Assembly: GCA_030867875.1 (NCBI GenBank) | Contig: JAOWCC010000064.1 | Coordinates: forward strand, 33,626,802-33,690,801 | Direction: 5' to 3' | DNA length: 64,000 nucleotides | Source: Actinernus sp. WN-2022 | Taxonomy: Eukaryota > Cnidaria > Anthozoa > Actiniaria > Actinernidae | Shown: in pieces, positions 12,354 to 24,300 of the stretch | Position numbering within the stretch: the stretch's first letter is position 1 | Layout of the letters: every line of letters begins with the position of its first letter | The notes under the pieces: model-generated | Seen by the model: only the letters and a program-made list of their open reading frames with translations | Database searches by the model: none | What the model was told of the DNA's origin: nothing | Program-made: the position numbers and the translations under genes

Positions 12354-12608
12354 TAGCCTGCGAACAGGCTCTTTCTTGGGGGGGGGGGGGGGAGGGGAAG
12401 AAGAGGAGAGGGAGAAGAAGAGGGGGGGGGGGGGGGGGGGGGGGGAAGGGAGGGAGAGCCTGGGGCGGAATTCAAATTTGTATGGGATCCGTGCAGGCTC
12501 TCCCTCCCTTTTCCCCTTCCTCCCCCCCCCTCTTCTTCTCCCTCTCCTCTTCTTCCCCTCCTCTTCTTCCCCTCCCCCCCCCCCAAGAAAGAGCCTGTTT
12601 GCAGGCTA
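12354..12608. repeat. Polypurine/polypyrimidine inverted-repeat element
   Basis: TAGCCTGCGAACAGGCTCTT is followed by a long G/A-only arm, a short loop with GGGATCC, then a C/T-only arm and an inverted GCCTGTTTGCAGGCTA end. The whole can fold into one hairpin of about 250 bp with G-runs above 20. Long ORFs across it on both strands are low-complexity artefacts. Confidence 0.7.
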
Positions 12609-13578
12609 TGATTTAAATTGCCCCTCAAGCCTTTGGAGGATTTGTAAAAGTCCCTCAGCCTGCAGCCTCGGTACATGTACTTCCACAAATCTTCCCTCGG
12701 CTCGCAGGGAAATTTGTAATAGTAATAGCATGGTTTGTAGTGGTATTTAAATACCATAAGAGAGATTTCAAAATTCCTTCTAATTTCAAGTGGTGAGTGA
12801 AATTAGAGGGAATTATGAAATCTTACGAGTGGTATTTATGCCAAATATCATGTACAAACAATGCTATTTAATGTTTAAAATACGAGCTAAGAATTTTTTT
12901 AGGCAATCTCCTCACTGCTTGGTGTGCATGCATCTAAAACCAACAAACTCATATCATGGAGTCATGCTCAGACAGATAAATTAGCTACTGACCCACTCCA
13001 ATAACTCATGTTCTGCACTAGTGCACATACACGAGTTAAAAAAAGGCATGCAAAACAATAAAAAAGATCTGAAAGAATACAAAACTTACACATTTATTGT
13101 ATTTTTAAAAGTTTTTTATCAAGTTAAAGTTTTTTGTGATTCCTTATTGGAGATCCCACTATGCTGGTGATTTCTGGTTAAATTTCGTCTTGTTCAAGGA
13201 CCCGAAAACAGTAAACTACACGTACATGTATGCTTGAGTCTTTCACAAAGATTTTGCAACAGGTATCTCGACAACATGATTCTACACTTTTGTAAATTGT
13301 CAGTTCTGCATATTTGCTTGTTTTAAGCTTGCTTTTCCAAGATTTTCCCTTTGCACTTTCGGGTAAACATGTCTGGCATTTTTTAAGACAAGATCGAAAA
13401 GACACTGGTAACATGATGTCCAAATATGGCAAGAGCTACCATATATGGGTTTGTAATACTTACATGATTACACATATACATTACGTCATAAACAAGTGCC
13501 TCCTCCATCCCCAACACATGTACATTACATCATAAACAAATGCCCCCTCCATCCCCCAACACATACGTCTTAATAATA
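12609..13578. other. Intergenic, nothing recognised
   Basis: AT-rich sequence with only short ORFs (60-85 codons) on both strands and none with a recognisable motif. Two short 'ACATGTACATTAC(A/G)TCATAAACAA'-type direct repeats occur near 13480-13560. Confidence 0.3.
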
Positions 13579-13830
13579 ATCAAACTCATTAATAATTCAT
13601 GAAGCAAAAACAAAGGAAATCACCGACCGATAAGTGATCTTTAAATCTGATACAGATTTCGTCCTGATTTACATAAAATTTGGCTTCGATTTTCTCGGCC
13701 AAAATAAGTCGTATCCCCAAAATAACTGAAAACAATGACTCTATGCATCTAGACGTTTGATAAGTGCGACAAAGAATTCACGTCCGATCATTCTCTAGCT
13801 TTCAGCTCGAGTTTATAAATCCCATAAAGA
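13579..13830. repeat. Dispersed repeat family R, copy 1
   Basis: It begins ATCAAACTCATTAATAATTC, carries 'TCGGCCAAAATAAGTCGTAT' in the middle, and ends in CAGCTCGAGTTTATAA. Related copies lie at 49651-49820, 56190-56447 and 57549-57800. It is AT-rich with no supportable ORF. The element class is unknown. Confidence 0.65.
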
Positions 13831-13859
13831 TCGTCCGCTCATTCTTTATCTAGTATTTA

Positions 13860-14606
13860 TATTTATTTATTTATATATCATAATTCGCAAAGCTAATGCG
13901 CATCACTGCGAATATATAAAATAAATTACGAAGAACAAAACAAACGAAATTAAACTAAATATGAACAAAACATTGGCGGTTTGCTAGACACGTAATTCAA
14001 GTAGTGCAGACTTAAATGCACTGAGTGTCTGCAACTCGATGACATAGTCCGGAAGCAAGTTCCAATCCTTTATGGTTCTTGTGAAAAAGCTGTATTTATA
14101 AGTGTTGCTAGAACTACCCATATTAATGAAGCGCATAGGGTGACACGATCGCGTTACACGGGTAGGTTTCTGAATGTATGAAGGAAGCTCAATAGATGTC
14201 AGGCCGTTCACGATTTTATAAAAGATAATTAACCTAGCAAACTTTCTGCGCATTTCTAAAGTTGGCCAGTTCAGTTCATTCAGGAGATTCGTCACAGTCC
14301 CTGGTTCGTATGTGTGACATCCCTTCATGAACCTAGCTGCCCTGCGTTGGATACTTTCGATGTTCTGTTGGTGCTTCTGTAGGTGTGGGTCCCAAGCACT
14401 AGAAGCATATTCAAGGCGAGGCCTAACAAGTGCAGTATAGGCATTCTCCTATACACTCTCTGGACAGCTACCAAGGTTTCGCCTAATGAAACCTAATGAC
14501 TGGTTGGCTTTGCCAACAATGTTGGTGATATGATGGCCCCAGTCAAGATTAGATGTCAATTCGATGCCAAGGTAGGGATGGTGTAAAACAGATCTTAAGG
14601 GGACCC
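13860..14606 (-). mobile_element. LINE fragment, C-terminal RT-ORF region, with in-frame stop
   Basis: On the minus strand, 14606 to 13984 encodes a jockey/CR1-type C-terminal region: 'YLGIELTSNLDWGHH', 'NAYTALVRPRLEYASSAWDP', 'IESIQRRAARFMKGCHTYEP' and 'TRTIKDWNLLPDYV'. A TAG stop interrupts it at about 14453, between 'CPESV' and 'ENAY'. The 3' tail is TAAATA-rich near 13860-13880, and the 5' side ends at a C-homopolymer (14606-14629). Catalytic RT motifs are absent. Confidence 0.8.
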
Positions 14607-14660
14607 CCCCCCCCCCCCCCCCCCCCCCATATAGCGTTGGAAGTCATTTAGTCAATTAAC

Positions 14661-14845
14661 CGATTTAGCTTGTACATTTGTTGTCCCAATTCAAGTCAAT
14701 TGACTTTTCCCTTGAGTAGTGTTTTCTTGTTTTTCTGTATTCCAAGAGGAATGCATAAATTTCTCTGTATAAAAAACCACTGAATCCTCTGGAGAGCTGT
14801 CACATGATCTGAATTGGGACAACAAATGTATAAGCTAAACTGATG
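14661..14845. repeat. Short MITE (TGTACATTTGTTGTCCCAAT ends)
   Basis: Inverted ends of about 28 bp, TTAGCTTGTACATTTGTTGT and its near-perfect complement, enclose about 130 bp with no ORF. Confidence 0.65.
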
Positions 14846-15177
14846 GGTCTATTTAAAACATAGGCTATGATTACCTGCACTACAATGACTGTTATATGTA
14901 TGACCGAAAAAACATTTTCTCACAACAATTAAGCGAAGTTACTTAATCGTGCGACGACGAATTGCATTAGCGCCACTGGGACAGGTGCAACATTAATGAC
15001 TTTTACAATACATCAACTAATTTAAAAACATATTCTTACATTGATGTAAAGTTGTTCATATGTTTAGCGGCCCACTCGCTCTTACGAATATGCTCATAGA
15101 TTTATATCTCCATTAATGGTTAGAAAGCGCGTTTTAGAAAATAAATTGGTATGAGAAAATGAGAAAAAAATTACAGT

Positions 15178-15387
15178 ATTTACAGTGTGTGTGAAGCAGG
15201 CTTGCTTGGGTCTCTCCTTTCTCCAGAGCATGCATAATTAACAACGGACTCCCACTAATGGCTCCCATGAACATCATCTTTCTTGGCTCCATTTGATGTA
15301 TGAATTTTATCTGCGGCAATGTTAGTCTGGGGTTCGACTTGGGTTTGTGGTCATGGGGAAGAACTTTACTCGCTCCTGCTCCCATGA
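15178..15387 (-). CDS. Uncertain small ORF starting MGAGASKV
   Basis: An ORF read from the ATG at 15387 begins MGAGASKV, which fits the N-myristoylation pattern MGxxxS/T, and runs through 'LTLPQIKFIHQMEPRKMMF' and 'LLIMHALEKGETQASLLH'. The open frame continues in low-quality sequence to 15134. Upstream (15480-15530, i.e. 5' on the minus strand) are TGACGTCA and TGACATCA motifs that resemble CRE/ATF sites. I do not recognise a family. It could be a first exon, a single-exon gene or chance; no downstream exon was found. Confidence 0.25.
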
Positions 15388-15924
15388 TCAGATAAGATTT
15401 AGTCTTTTTCTGCCCTTTTCGTATCAAAACAAGCAACCCAAATCACAAGGCCAAAATGGATCCAACTTAACGAATCGTATCAACAATCATGTTGTGACGT
15501 CATGTTCCATGAGTTTTGTGACATCACACCAAATTAAAGAACATCGATTGCAAATGACAGCGCATGCGCGAGGGTTTGAAATGGTAAATTTGTTAATTGA
15601 CAGCGCGCGATTTCACGTGTTTAACCATTTTTATTTTTATCTTTCCTTAACTACAATTTAGGCAACTGACTCATGCGCTTCCAGTCTGAATTAGCCAATC
15701 AGCGCCGTTGCTAATACATTGCCAGTAGTTCCATTTATCGGTTAGATTCTCCACAAATTTCAAACCGGCGGAGAAGAGTACTCAGAGAATATCGTCCAAA
15801 AATGGGGAAATTATTCATATTTACCTACAATCTTGGACTAGATCTGTTGACGCATTTCTAAATCAGTGATACTTTTCCATCGATAAGCAATTAATATTTA
15901 CTTTCTTTACAGACAGCAATTTAA
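15388..15924. other. Intergenic with CRE-like motifs, otherwise nothing recognised
   Basis: TGACGTCA occurs at about 15496 and TGACATCA about 30 bp on. CpG-rich GCATGCGCGAGG and CAGCGCGCG patches occur at 15560-15610. These would fit a promoter for the minus-strand ORF at 15387, but no transcript evidence is available. Confidence 0.25.
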
Positions 15925-15942
15925 TGGTAGTTTCAACAAACG

Positions 15943-16020
15943 GACTGATAGTGTAGTGGACAAGATAGAGGGCAAGCAGCCGGTTGCAAGCGAGGTTCGA
16001 GTCATACTCAACTGACGTGG
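15943..16020 (+). repeat. tRNA-like SINE head (copy B)
   Basis: Same A-box and B-box-like pair as at 449-530, with one small change (GAGGGCAAGC for GAGGACAAGC). Confidence 0.5.
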
Positions 16021-16252
16021 ATTTATATTTCCTTCTCGCCATTCCTGTGATGTAATGCTTATTAAAATGCAAGTGTCTTGATCAGTGTTTGAACTAATCA
16101 GAGCAACCTTGATCTGGCGTTTCATTGGACATCAAGATTCATCTGTCATTTGCTTGGACATCAAGACCTTCATGTGGAGTTTCATCGTGTATCAAGGTAC
16201 ATGCACCTGACCAGAATGGGATGACGTGATTGGCTGTTGATATCATGAATTA

Positions 16253-17190
16253 TTCATAATAATAATAATGGGCATATTTATATAGCGCCATGTCACCACA
16301 GTCTCATGGCGCTTTACATATTACTGACATATCCCGTCAGTGAATTTTTTCGGACTGCTTTACGGCGCTAATAGCTGCCACGCAGTTTATAGTGTTGAGT
16401 GTGTGGTTACTACAATGGCCAGGCTGCTATAATAATAATAATAATAGACTTTATTATCCACAGAAATCTTTCAGTTTACACTGATTTCCAAAGATGCTGT
16501 GCAACTAATAATAGCAATAATAATATAATAATTTACCAGATACTAATTAAAATATGTATGCAATAAATAATACTAATAATAACCTTAAAAAAATATATAT
16601 AATATCTCTGCATCAACGTACATAGAACAATCATGAGTAATATCTCCAGTAGATTGACTTAAACTCCTTCACACTGCGAGCAGATTTAACCTCGGGATGA
16701 AGACTGTTGAACAGCATAGCCGCGGAATGGGCAAACGACCTTTGGCCAGATTTAGATGTAATTTTACTAATATGGATATTGTCTCTCCCCCTAGTATTAT
16801 AATTATGTACTGATGAGTTTCTCTTTACAATACTTGAGAGATATGATGGAAAAAGGCTATGCAGGCACTTATAAGCAGCAATACATTTGTGGAAAGACCA
16901 ACGATCACTAATATATAGGTATCCAACCTAGCTGTCTAAACAGTTTTGCTGAACGTTCATCTCGTAATACGAGCACCTCTCTTCTGGAGCCTAACAAGTC
17001 TGTACCGGGCGACAATCCCCTGCTCTTTTTCGAGTAGTACAGCAGGTTCTTTCACGTCTCCTTCAAATACTGATTAGGAGTAGAAGGAGACCAGGCCAAC
17101 CGACGGCTTATAATCGTCCCTGCCTCAAGGACCTCCCCGACTTCCCGCACTCTAGACCGTGCTCTACCAACTGAGCTAACCAGTGAGGCG
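16253..17190 (-). repeat. tRNA-derived SINE interrupted by LINE fragment (copy B)
   Basis: The 3' part of the SINE is at 16253-16434 and the tRNA-like head at 17004-17190. They are contiguous in copy A (771-1157). The GGATTCGAATCCC box B is damaged by a deletion here (CTCAAGGACCTCCCCGACTT), so this copy is probably inactive. Confidence 0.75.
16435..17003 (-). mobile_element. LINE 3' fragment inserted into SINE
   Basis: On the minus strand it reads as the last part of a CR1/L2-type polyprotein: 'CLHSLFPSYLSSIVKRN', 'HNYNTRGRDN' and 'GQRSFAHSAAMLFNSLHPEV'. The 3' tail is (TAT)n/(ATT)n at 16435-16447. Copy A has an uninterrupted 'CTATACCGGG' site, so the insertion followed the duplication. No clean target duplication is visible. 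Confidence 0.75.
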
Positions 17191-17502
17191 GTTTGAGAAT
17201 ACAGTTTGAGAATACAAAATATAAAAAGCTACATGTGAAAATTCATGTTTGGCCGTTGTCTGCAGAAACACAACTTGAATACCCCCAATTGTACGTGTGT
17301 TGCACGTCTATGTACAGACACTTAGTAATTACCGATTGTAGATTGTGTGGCGGCTCAATCCAGCGCAAATTTCTCCATATCGTGCGTCACACATACCAAT
17401 TGAAGAAAAAAACAATCGCACCTCCAGCAAAAAGAAAACAATGGTTCACAATCGACATTGAAAAGCTGGACAAACGGCTCCTGCATGAAGGAAGGGTTCA
17501 GT

Positions 17503-17639
17503 CCCTTCATGTAGGCAGACATGAATTACTGCCAAATTGTATTGTGTATTGTGTTCTATTGTATTGTGTATTTCGTTCTATTGTTTTGTATTGTGTTAAT
17601 GCTATTGTATTTTGATAGCAATTCATGTGTTGTAAAGGG
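17503..17639. repeat. ATTGTATTGTG-rich MITE (copy B, intact)
   Basis: Ends CCCTTCATGTAGGCAGACAT and the inverted GCAATTCATGTGTTGTAAAG GG flank TATTGTGT-rich sequence. It matches the reversed copy at 39677-39811 and the damaged copy at 2424-2545. Confidence 0.65.
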
Positions 17640-18009
17640 ACCACCTAGAGGAGGTTGTGAGGAAGGTTTCATGGACGCGCATGCGCAGAGAAATAAAATA
17701 GCAGAACTTATTTCTTTCGAATACATTTTTTTATAGACGTTGGGTTGATTTAGGATTCAGTTCCCCTTTAAGGAAACTTCGTATTTATATTCTTTTATTC
17801 GAAAAATCTAGTTGCGAAAAGCGATAAAAGACGAATAAAAGAAACAGTAAACACCTAATTTCGTAAGAAAACACTTTTTACCGTCCCGTCGTCACAGCCG
17901 TTGCAGTCCTTGTAGCATAAGGTCCTTATTGCTTTCTTTGCCGTCGGCTGAAAATGCTTTTTGTTCCATCATTCTCAAAATAAAATGATACTGCAATTAT
18001 GCAATATCA

Positions 18010-18305
18010 TAGACCAGTTCGCGGTTAATTACGACATTTGTCTGTAACAAGTCAAAGTTCGCGAGAAAATTTACAGACAAATGTATGGAAAACTGAAACA
18101 CGATTGCACGCTTCCCAGCACAGCTACATCCCTCAAATTTTGATCAGTTAATCTTTTACCTGGTATCTTAAGTTTGCAGACAGTGAATATTTCATAAATT
18201 CGATTTTACGGAAATTATTTGGCATCGGACTCCCATACAAACACTGTATTTCGTGCCATGTCTGCACCCCTTTCAAAATGTCGGAATTAACCGCGAACTG
18301 GTCTA
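18010..18305. repeat. MITE with TAGACCAGTTCGCGGTTAAT ends (copy B)
   Basis: Counterpart of 2914-3158 that keeps the 'TAACAAGTCAAAGTTCGCG' segment missing in copy A. It lies just downstream of the copy B stop codon. Confidence 0.7.
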
Positions 18306-18368
18306 TTAAAAAAAAACCATTGTGATAGATATAGAAAGGCTTCATAAGAGAAAGAAAACGTGTCATGT

Positions 18369-21300
18369 TCAGATTCGTGCGTTGTCTCCATCACCGACAG
18401 CCCCGTACCCCGAGATGGAATTCAACGGCTCCGTCAAATCACGGCTTTCCCTTTTAACACTCTTGTGACGGCGCAAGCCAATCACCATGGCAACAATCAA
18501 CAATCCAGCCAATGCCGTGACGCCAAATGTAATGCCAGCCGCAGTACCAGCGCCCATGTTATCGCTAGAACTCCGGGGAGACTTTTGTTTGTTAGGGGTT
18601 GGGACGAGGAGTTCTTCGGCGGGATTCATGCCGACTATGGCCGGACCGTGTATGCTGGTTTCAGCTGCGAACTCCGTAACAGAGCTAAACAAGATAAAAA
18701 GAGTAATAATTAAAGAATAATCAAAAATAATTTCGTGATTCAGACTAACTTCGCTAGCTCTACAGTGTTCGTTAGCTCTACAATACTTGTTCTACTAAAA
18801 GGTGTAAGATAAACCCAACAGCTACTAATGATCAATGCATTACTGCGTCTGCGTATGTTGCTTGTGTTCTGTTCTAGTAAAAACAAGGCTTTACTATTTT
18901 GTGATTGGACAATGCGGGCTGTAAACTATCCGTTGAATACTTAAACTAGTATTAGCCAAACACTGCGTTTTTGTTCCCTCGACTGCAAACAAATATTGCG
19001 AGCAGGTCCCGACTTTATCCTGTTACAGTTTTAGATCAACTGTTTACATCATCCTCTGTGATTTTTACAAACCTGCCGCCTGCGAGTGAAATATAGATTG
19101 TACGGTTGGTTTTGATCCTGGTAAAACACTGTCGTCCATTCCACCATTCATCTATTATTTTTTGGTGTTTATAAAATTATTTTGTGGCAAACCTATGATG
19201 ACACTTATTTAAGATTTGCACGCAACGAACGCTGGAAAGGACGCAGTGATCAAGAGTAGTAACTAAAGGTACATATGTACAATTACTCTTCTCGTAACCC
19301 CCCGGGGGGGGGGGGGGGGGGGGGGTAGTCTCATATAAAAGCTATACGGGTATGCGATGCTGGATCGGGTCGGAGTTTTGATGGTTTAGGTCTGGTCCTA
19401 GTTTTGCCCTCAAAGTCTGAGATGGGGTATACATTTTCTATTAAATTTTCGAATGCAATGTTTTGGCATTTTCGTTTAATTTTGCCCAGCAGATATTTTC
19501 AGAAACTTGAAGTTTCCGGTCTGAAAATGGGTACCAAATTTAACCCTTTAGTCTGAAATAGGGTACGAAAAATTGAATGTTTAGGTCTGAGAAGGGGTAG
19601 GGTTTCTTTAGCCTGCGTCACATCCGAACTGAATCCTAGTTAAGTCTAGTGGAGCAGGCGCACCCAAAAAATGGCGGAATATCCCTCGGGCTCGTAACCT
19701 CTTACGCCTACTCACTAAATAGTGCGAGACAAAGAGATGGATGTTACCTTTTTGTTGCCAGTAACCACTGAACAGAGTTCGAGCGTTTGAACCAGATCTG
19801 TCCAGTGTCTTGGTTAATCAAAAGCAAAGGCACAGTGTAGTTGAGAATTTTAGGTGCACTTAAGTATGGAGGTCTTCTAATAATTGGGAATCCATGACTG
19901 TTGAAGACATTCGACTTCACACAGAAGTTTATCTCACAATCCTGTTCGATAGCGCCAAGGTGCCGAGAGTAACCGGTTGGACATAATTTGGGCAAACCAG
20001 ACGGACCGGATTGACTGACAAACAGTTCCAAATTTGAATAACCTGAGGAATAAAAAGAAAGAGAAAATAAAATTCCTGACCTAAATATATATGCCTAAAT
20101 CTATTGCTGTGTTTGTTTGCTGTAAATTGTACACTGCCATATATGAACCGATTTTTATTTCCATAAAACTCATTTGAATTTCCCGCACGCCGCCATCTTG
20201 GATCTTATGACGTCACCCTTTTTTGTGTAACATGGACAATACTGTGACGTCATAAGGTACAAGAGGACAGTGCGGGGGAAATTCAAATGAGTCTTGTGAC
20301 AGGAATATCGATCCATACATGACGTTTAGTGTACACGTTACAGGAGACAAACACTGCAATAGATTTAGGCATCCATAAGGAACATTTGAGAGCAATCGTT
20401 GTTTTTTCGCCGAGGTTCCATAGACTGAGCCAGCGCGCCGTAACTCAGCGCCGCACCAAACTCGTTCCCAGGGATCTTTACGCGCCTAATCCAAGATGGC
20501 GTAGAAAAAAAACCCTGGAACAGGCTGGTGGAATTCGGCCGCTGATTGGCTACCAATTACCAATGGGAAAAATCTTTTTTTTACAGACATTAGACAGGCC
20601 AGTGGTAATACTGCTACCCAGAATAACTATGAGCTAATCGAGCTGGGTAGCGTAATTAATAATATGAAAGAAGAATTGGTCATGAGAGGGTGGCATAAAG
20701 TAATTCTAAAGTTATAAAATTTGGACAAGGTAAAACGAGAAAATTACATGTAGGTACCGGTCTAACAATCAAAAATATATATTAATTATATAGATGTATC
20801 AGTTAGAGTATAGTGAGAGAGAAAAATTTAAATCAATAGGATTGAATAGTCATCTTTGATTTTTTTCCTTGAATAACGACTTAGATAAAAAAAATAACAT
20901 TTTCATTGATTGGCGCCGAAGAAACGTAGATTAAATTTGCCGTAGTTAGTTCTACCAGAAGGTGTAGTATATCTGGAAGCCAATCTTTGAATGCTAATGG
21001 TAACAAATTATGAAGAAATTGACATAAAAATAAGGAATTGTAAAGATAAATGACATTTCAAGATATTCAGTTTCATAAAGAGTGGAGTGAGCATCATGCT
21101 TTGAAAAAAGTCAAGATTATCACTCCTAAATATTTGATTTCGTTCATTCGTTCAATTGCATTATTCATAATTTTTAGATTCATATCATAACATACTTTCT
21201 TTTGATTTCGTTCATTCGTTCAATTGCATTATTCATATGACAAAGTTTGTTTTATCTATGTTTAAAGATAGTTTATTTGCACACAGCCAAGTATGAACAT

Positions 21301-24300
21301 GAAATAATTCCTCATTTAGTTTAGATTCTAGAGTATTCAAATTACGATCAGCAAGAAATAAATTGCAGTCATCAGCAAAAAGATGAAAATCAAAAAGCTT
21401 GGAAGACTTGTTAAAATCATTAATGTAGAGAAGAAAAAGGATTGGGCCAAGAACTTACCTGAGGTGCACCACATGATATACGACTATATTCAGAATTTAT
21501 ATTTCCAAGGAAGCAAACAAATCATTTGCAATTCCCCGAATGCCATAGTAATCTAGTTTCACCAATAAAATTATATGGTTTATTGCATCAAATTCCTTGG
21601 AAAGGTCAATGAAAATACCACAGGAGTAGTTACCCTCATCAGTAGAAGCAAAGCATGTACAGTTGAATGCTTAGCCTGGAATCCAAACTGGCCTTCAAAA
21701 ATAATATATATTCTATGTAAATGATTAATTAATCTAATGTACATTATGCAACGTCAATAGGTTATGAACCAAGCCCGGTTAAAATTTAAAGCTTAAAACC
21801 ACAGTGAGTTTAGTTTAGATTGAGAGTTAATACTTTTGACTTACGCCTAAGCTAGACAATGACTTTTTGCAAAATTCCTAACATGCCGTGAAACAGGAAA
21901 CAGCGTGTAACAAACACGAATATAGGCCGATTAGAATTTATCATAATAATTATGGATAAAAGTTAAATAGGCCTATAATTAGATAGACCTAGAGGTGACT
22001 CTTTCTTATAAATAGGTATCACACGAGCAACTTTCAAAATGTCTGGAACCTTACCAGAAGAGAAGGAGTAATTAAATACTTTTTCTAGCGGTTTGGATAA
22101 CAAAGTCTTAAGTAATTTTAGTATGGGAATGGGGCCAGATACTAAAAGGACCACATGCTTTGCCAGCCTTTAATTCTGATATTATGTTTACTATTTCCTG
22201 AGATGTAGCTGGAAATAGGTAAAAGCTAGATGACTGAGGAGAATCTAAATAGTAACTATATTTTAGCAGCTAAATCATTGCCAATGTTAGCAAAGAAAGA
22301 GTTAAACTCATTAGCTATTTCAGTTGGTTCTAGGATGACTGCATTATTTTTCAATATTTTTCTTGGTATTGTGGAGCTCTTAGATTTAGATACAACAAGA
22401 GCCCATCTGGGCTTTCACTCGGGCCACATGAGATTGAAGATGAAATACACTTTCATTTGAAATCCTCTTAGTAACAAGTCGTGCTTTAATTCGCCAGTGA
22501 GAACGTCATAAAAACGTCTGGTCTATTAATTGATTTTATCACATGACTATGATAACGCAGGATTTGAACAACAGAATACTGGCAATTCAAGTGTATAAAT
22601 GCAATACAATGACATATTCAGACTTTGAATTTGATTGAAAATAGATCAAAAACTCGGGGAAATGTCCGGCTAAAACTGTATGAATAAATGTGAAATGAAA
22701 CATAAATTTCATAGCAAGAAATTTTTTTAAATTCCTAATGAGAAAGCTCTTCTAAGTCCGCTTCTCAAATTCACAGACTGTTTTACAAAAACATTTGCGC
22801 TTATCGACACAAGAGTTCAGTTGACCTTTCAAATAATTTATTCTGAGGTACGCATACTCTAAATCACAGAGATGTTAAATAAAGCGATAATTAGAAGAAA
22901 AAGGACATTAACAGCCAAACTGAGAGGAAATTTATTCAAATCAAAAGAGTTTACTTACAGTACTTACGTAACTGAATCTTTCGTTTTGGACCTTTTGGTA
23001 GTGTTGTTGACAACATCCCACCTTCGTGCACATATGCACCGAATCGGAATGAAAGTCGAAGCCTACCTCGAACTTAACTTTCAGCTAACCTGTTTCCTTT
23101 CATTCCACAATGAATAATAATCTCATAAAGTAAGCCCATAGCTTTCAATAAATTTGCCAGTGTCTGAATGAAACAGCTAGATCTTTTCCAATTTCTCTCA
23201 CGAGTCACGGCAGAAGACAGTCTCAAACTACAAAACTTGAATTTTGATCCTCTTCACAGTAACGTAATTTAACGTCTCAGATATTATATATATATTCCCT
23301 ACTTCAGCTAGCGCTGTGCATTTCAAGTACTTTTTCCTCTCTCTTTGCTGGCAGTTCATGCTTCTTGTTCGTGTAGTTTCCACACTGAGCCGTTACCAGA
23401 AAACGAGCACAGCATTTCAGTTGGCATACACTGAACTAAGATTAGTTGTCGTAAAACATGCGTTAGCTGTACAATTGCATAATTGCCCACGATGGAATAG
23501 ATTTCTGACAATGACTCATTGAAATTGATATCTCCTTGTCTCGCCTAGTCTGAGTGCTTTGAACTTTCTTATCTGAGCGCGCCTGACGGAATCTAACCTT
23601 TGATTATAATTCGATACCCGTTGATATCCAAACGTGTTTGAATATTGTATTTTGCTTACGTTTCTAAATGTACATTGGATCTGTCCAGACAGCGCTGATC
23701 GAATGTATTACGTTGTTCATGTATTTTTATGGTCAACAAGAGCGCCAGTTGAAATATCCTGAGCCTGTTGGAAGGCTTTCTCCCTCGCGGGTAGGCTTCT
23801 ACAGATTGTGCTACGAAAATGCTGAAATTGTGCTCTAAAAATACTCAAAAGTTGCTCAAACATTGCTCGAAAATTGAAAAAGTTGCTCCTAAAATGTGAA
23901 AAGTTGCTCGCAAAAGAAAGAGTACAAGGCAAGATATAACCATATTTTAAACACTCTCTAGTCTCTAGCAAAATATAAGTTGCTTATGCGACGTCATTGA
24001 CTTCTGTCTGACACATAACCTCAATTAAAATGGTTGCCCTGCCTGCTCAAGTAACTTAGCTAGGTGGAATATCCGCTGGAATGGATGGCTGGCTCAGTTG
24101 TTTACTGTCGTGACTAGTCGGGGACTCGTCGGGAGCCGGAATTCGGTAATCGGGAATCGGGATTCGGCTCGAATCATTCGGGAAAAACAAGAAAAACACG
24201 TTCTTCACTTCTTCTCTAGTTTTTACTAGAAATGTCCTAAAATTATGCTTTTGCCGGAGAAAATTGCTTGAAGTTGCTGGTCCCATAAAAAGTTGCTCCA

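Noticed and set aside
12254..12757. Overlapping ORFs of 120-135 codons on both strands
   Set aside because: They are poly-Gly/poly-Pro/Arg readings of G and C runs in a hairpin element.
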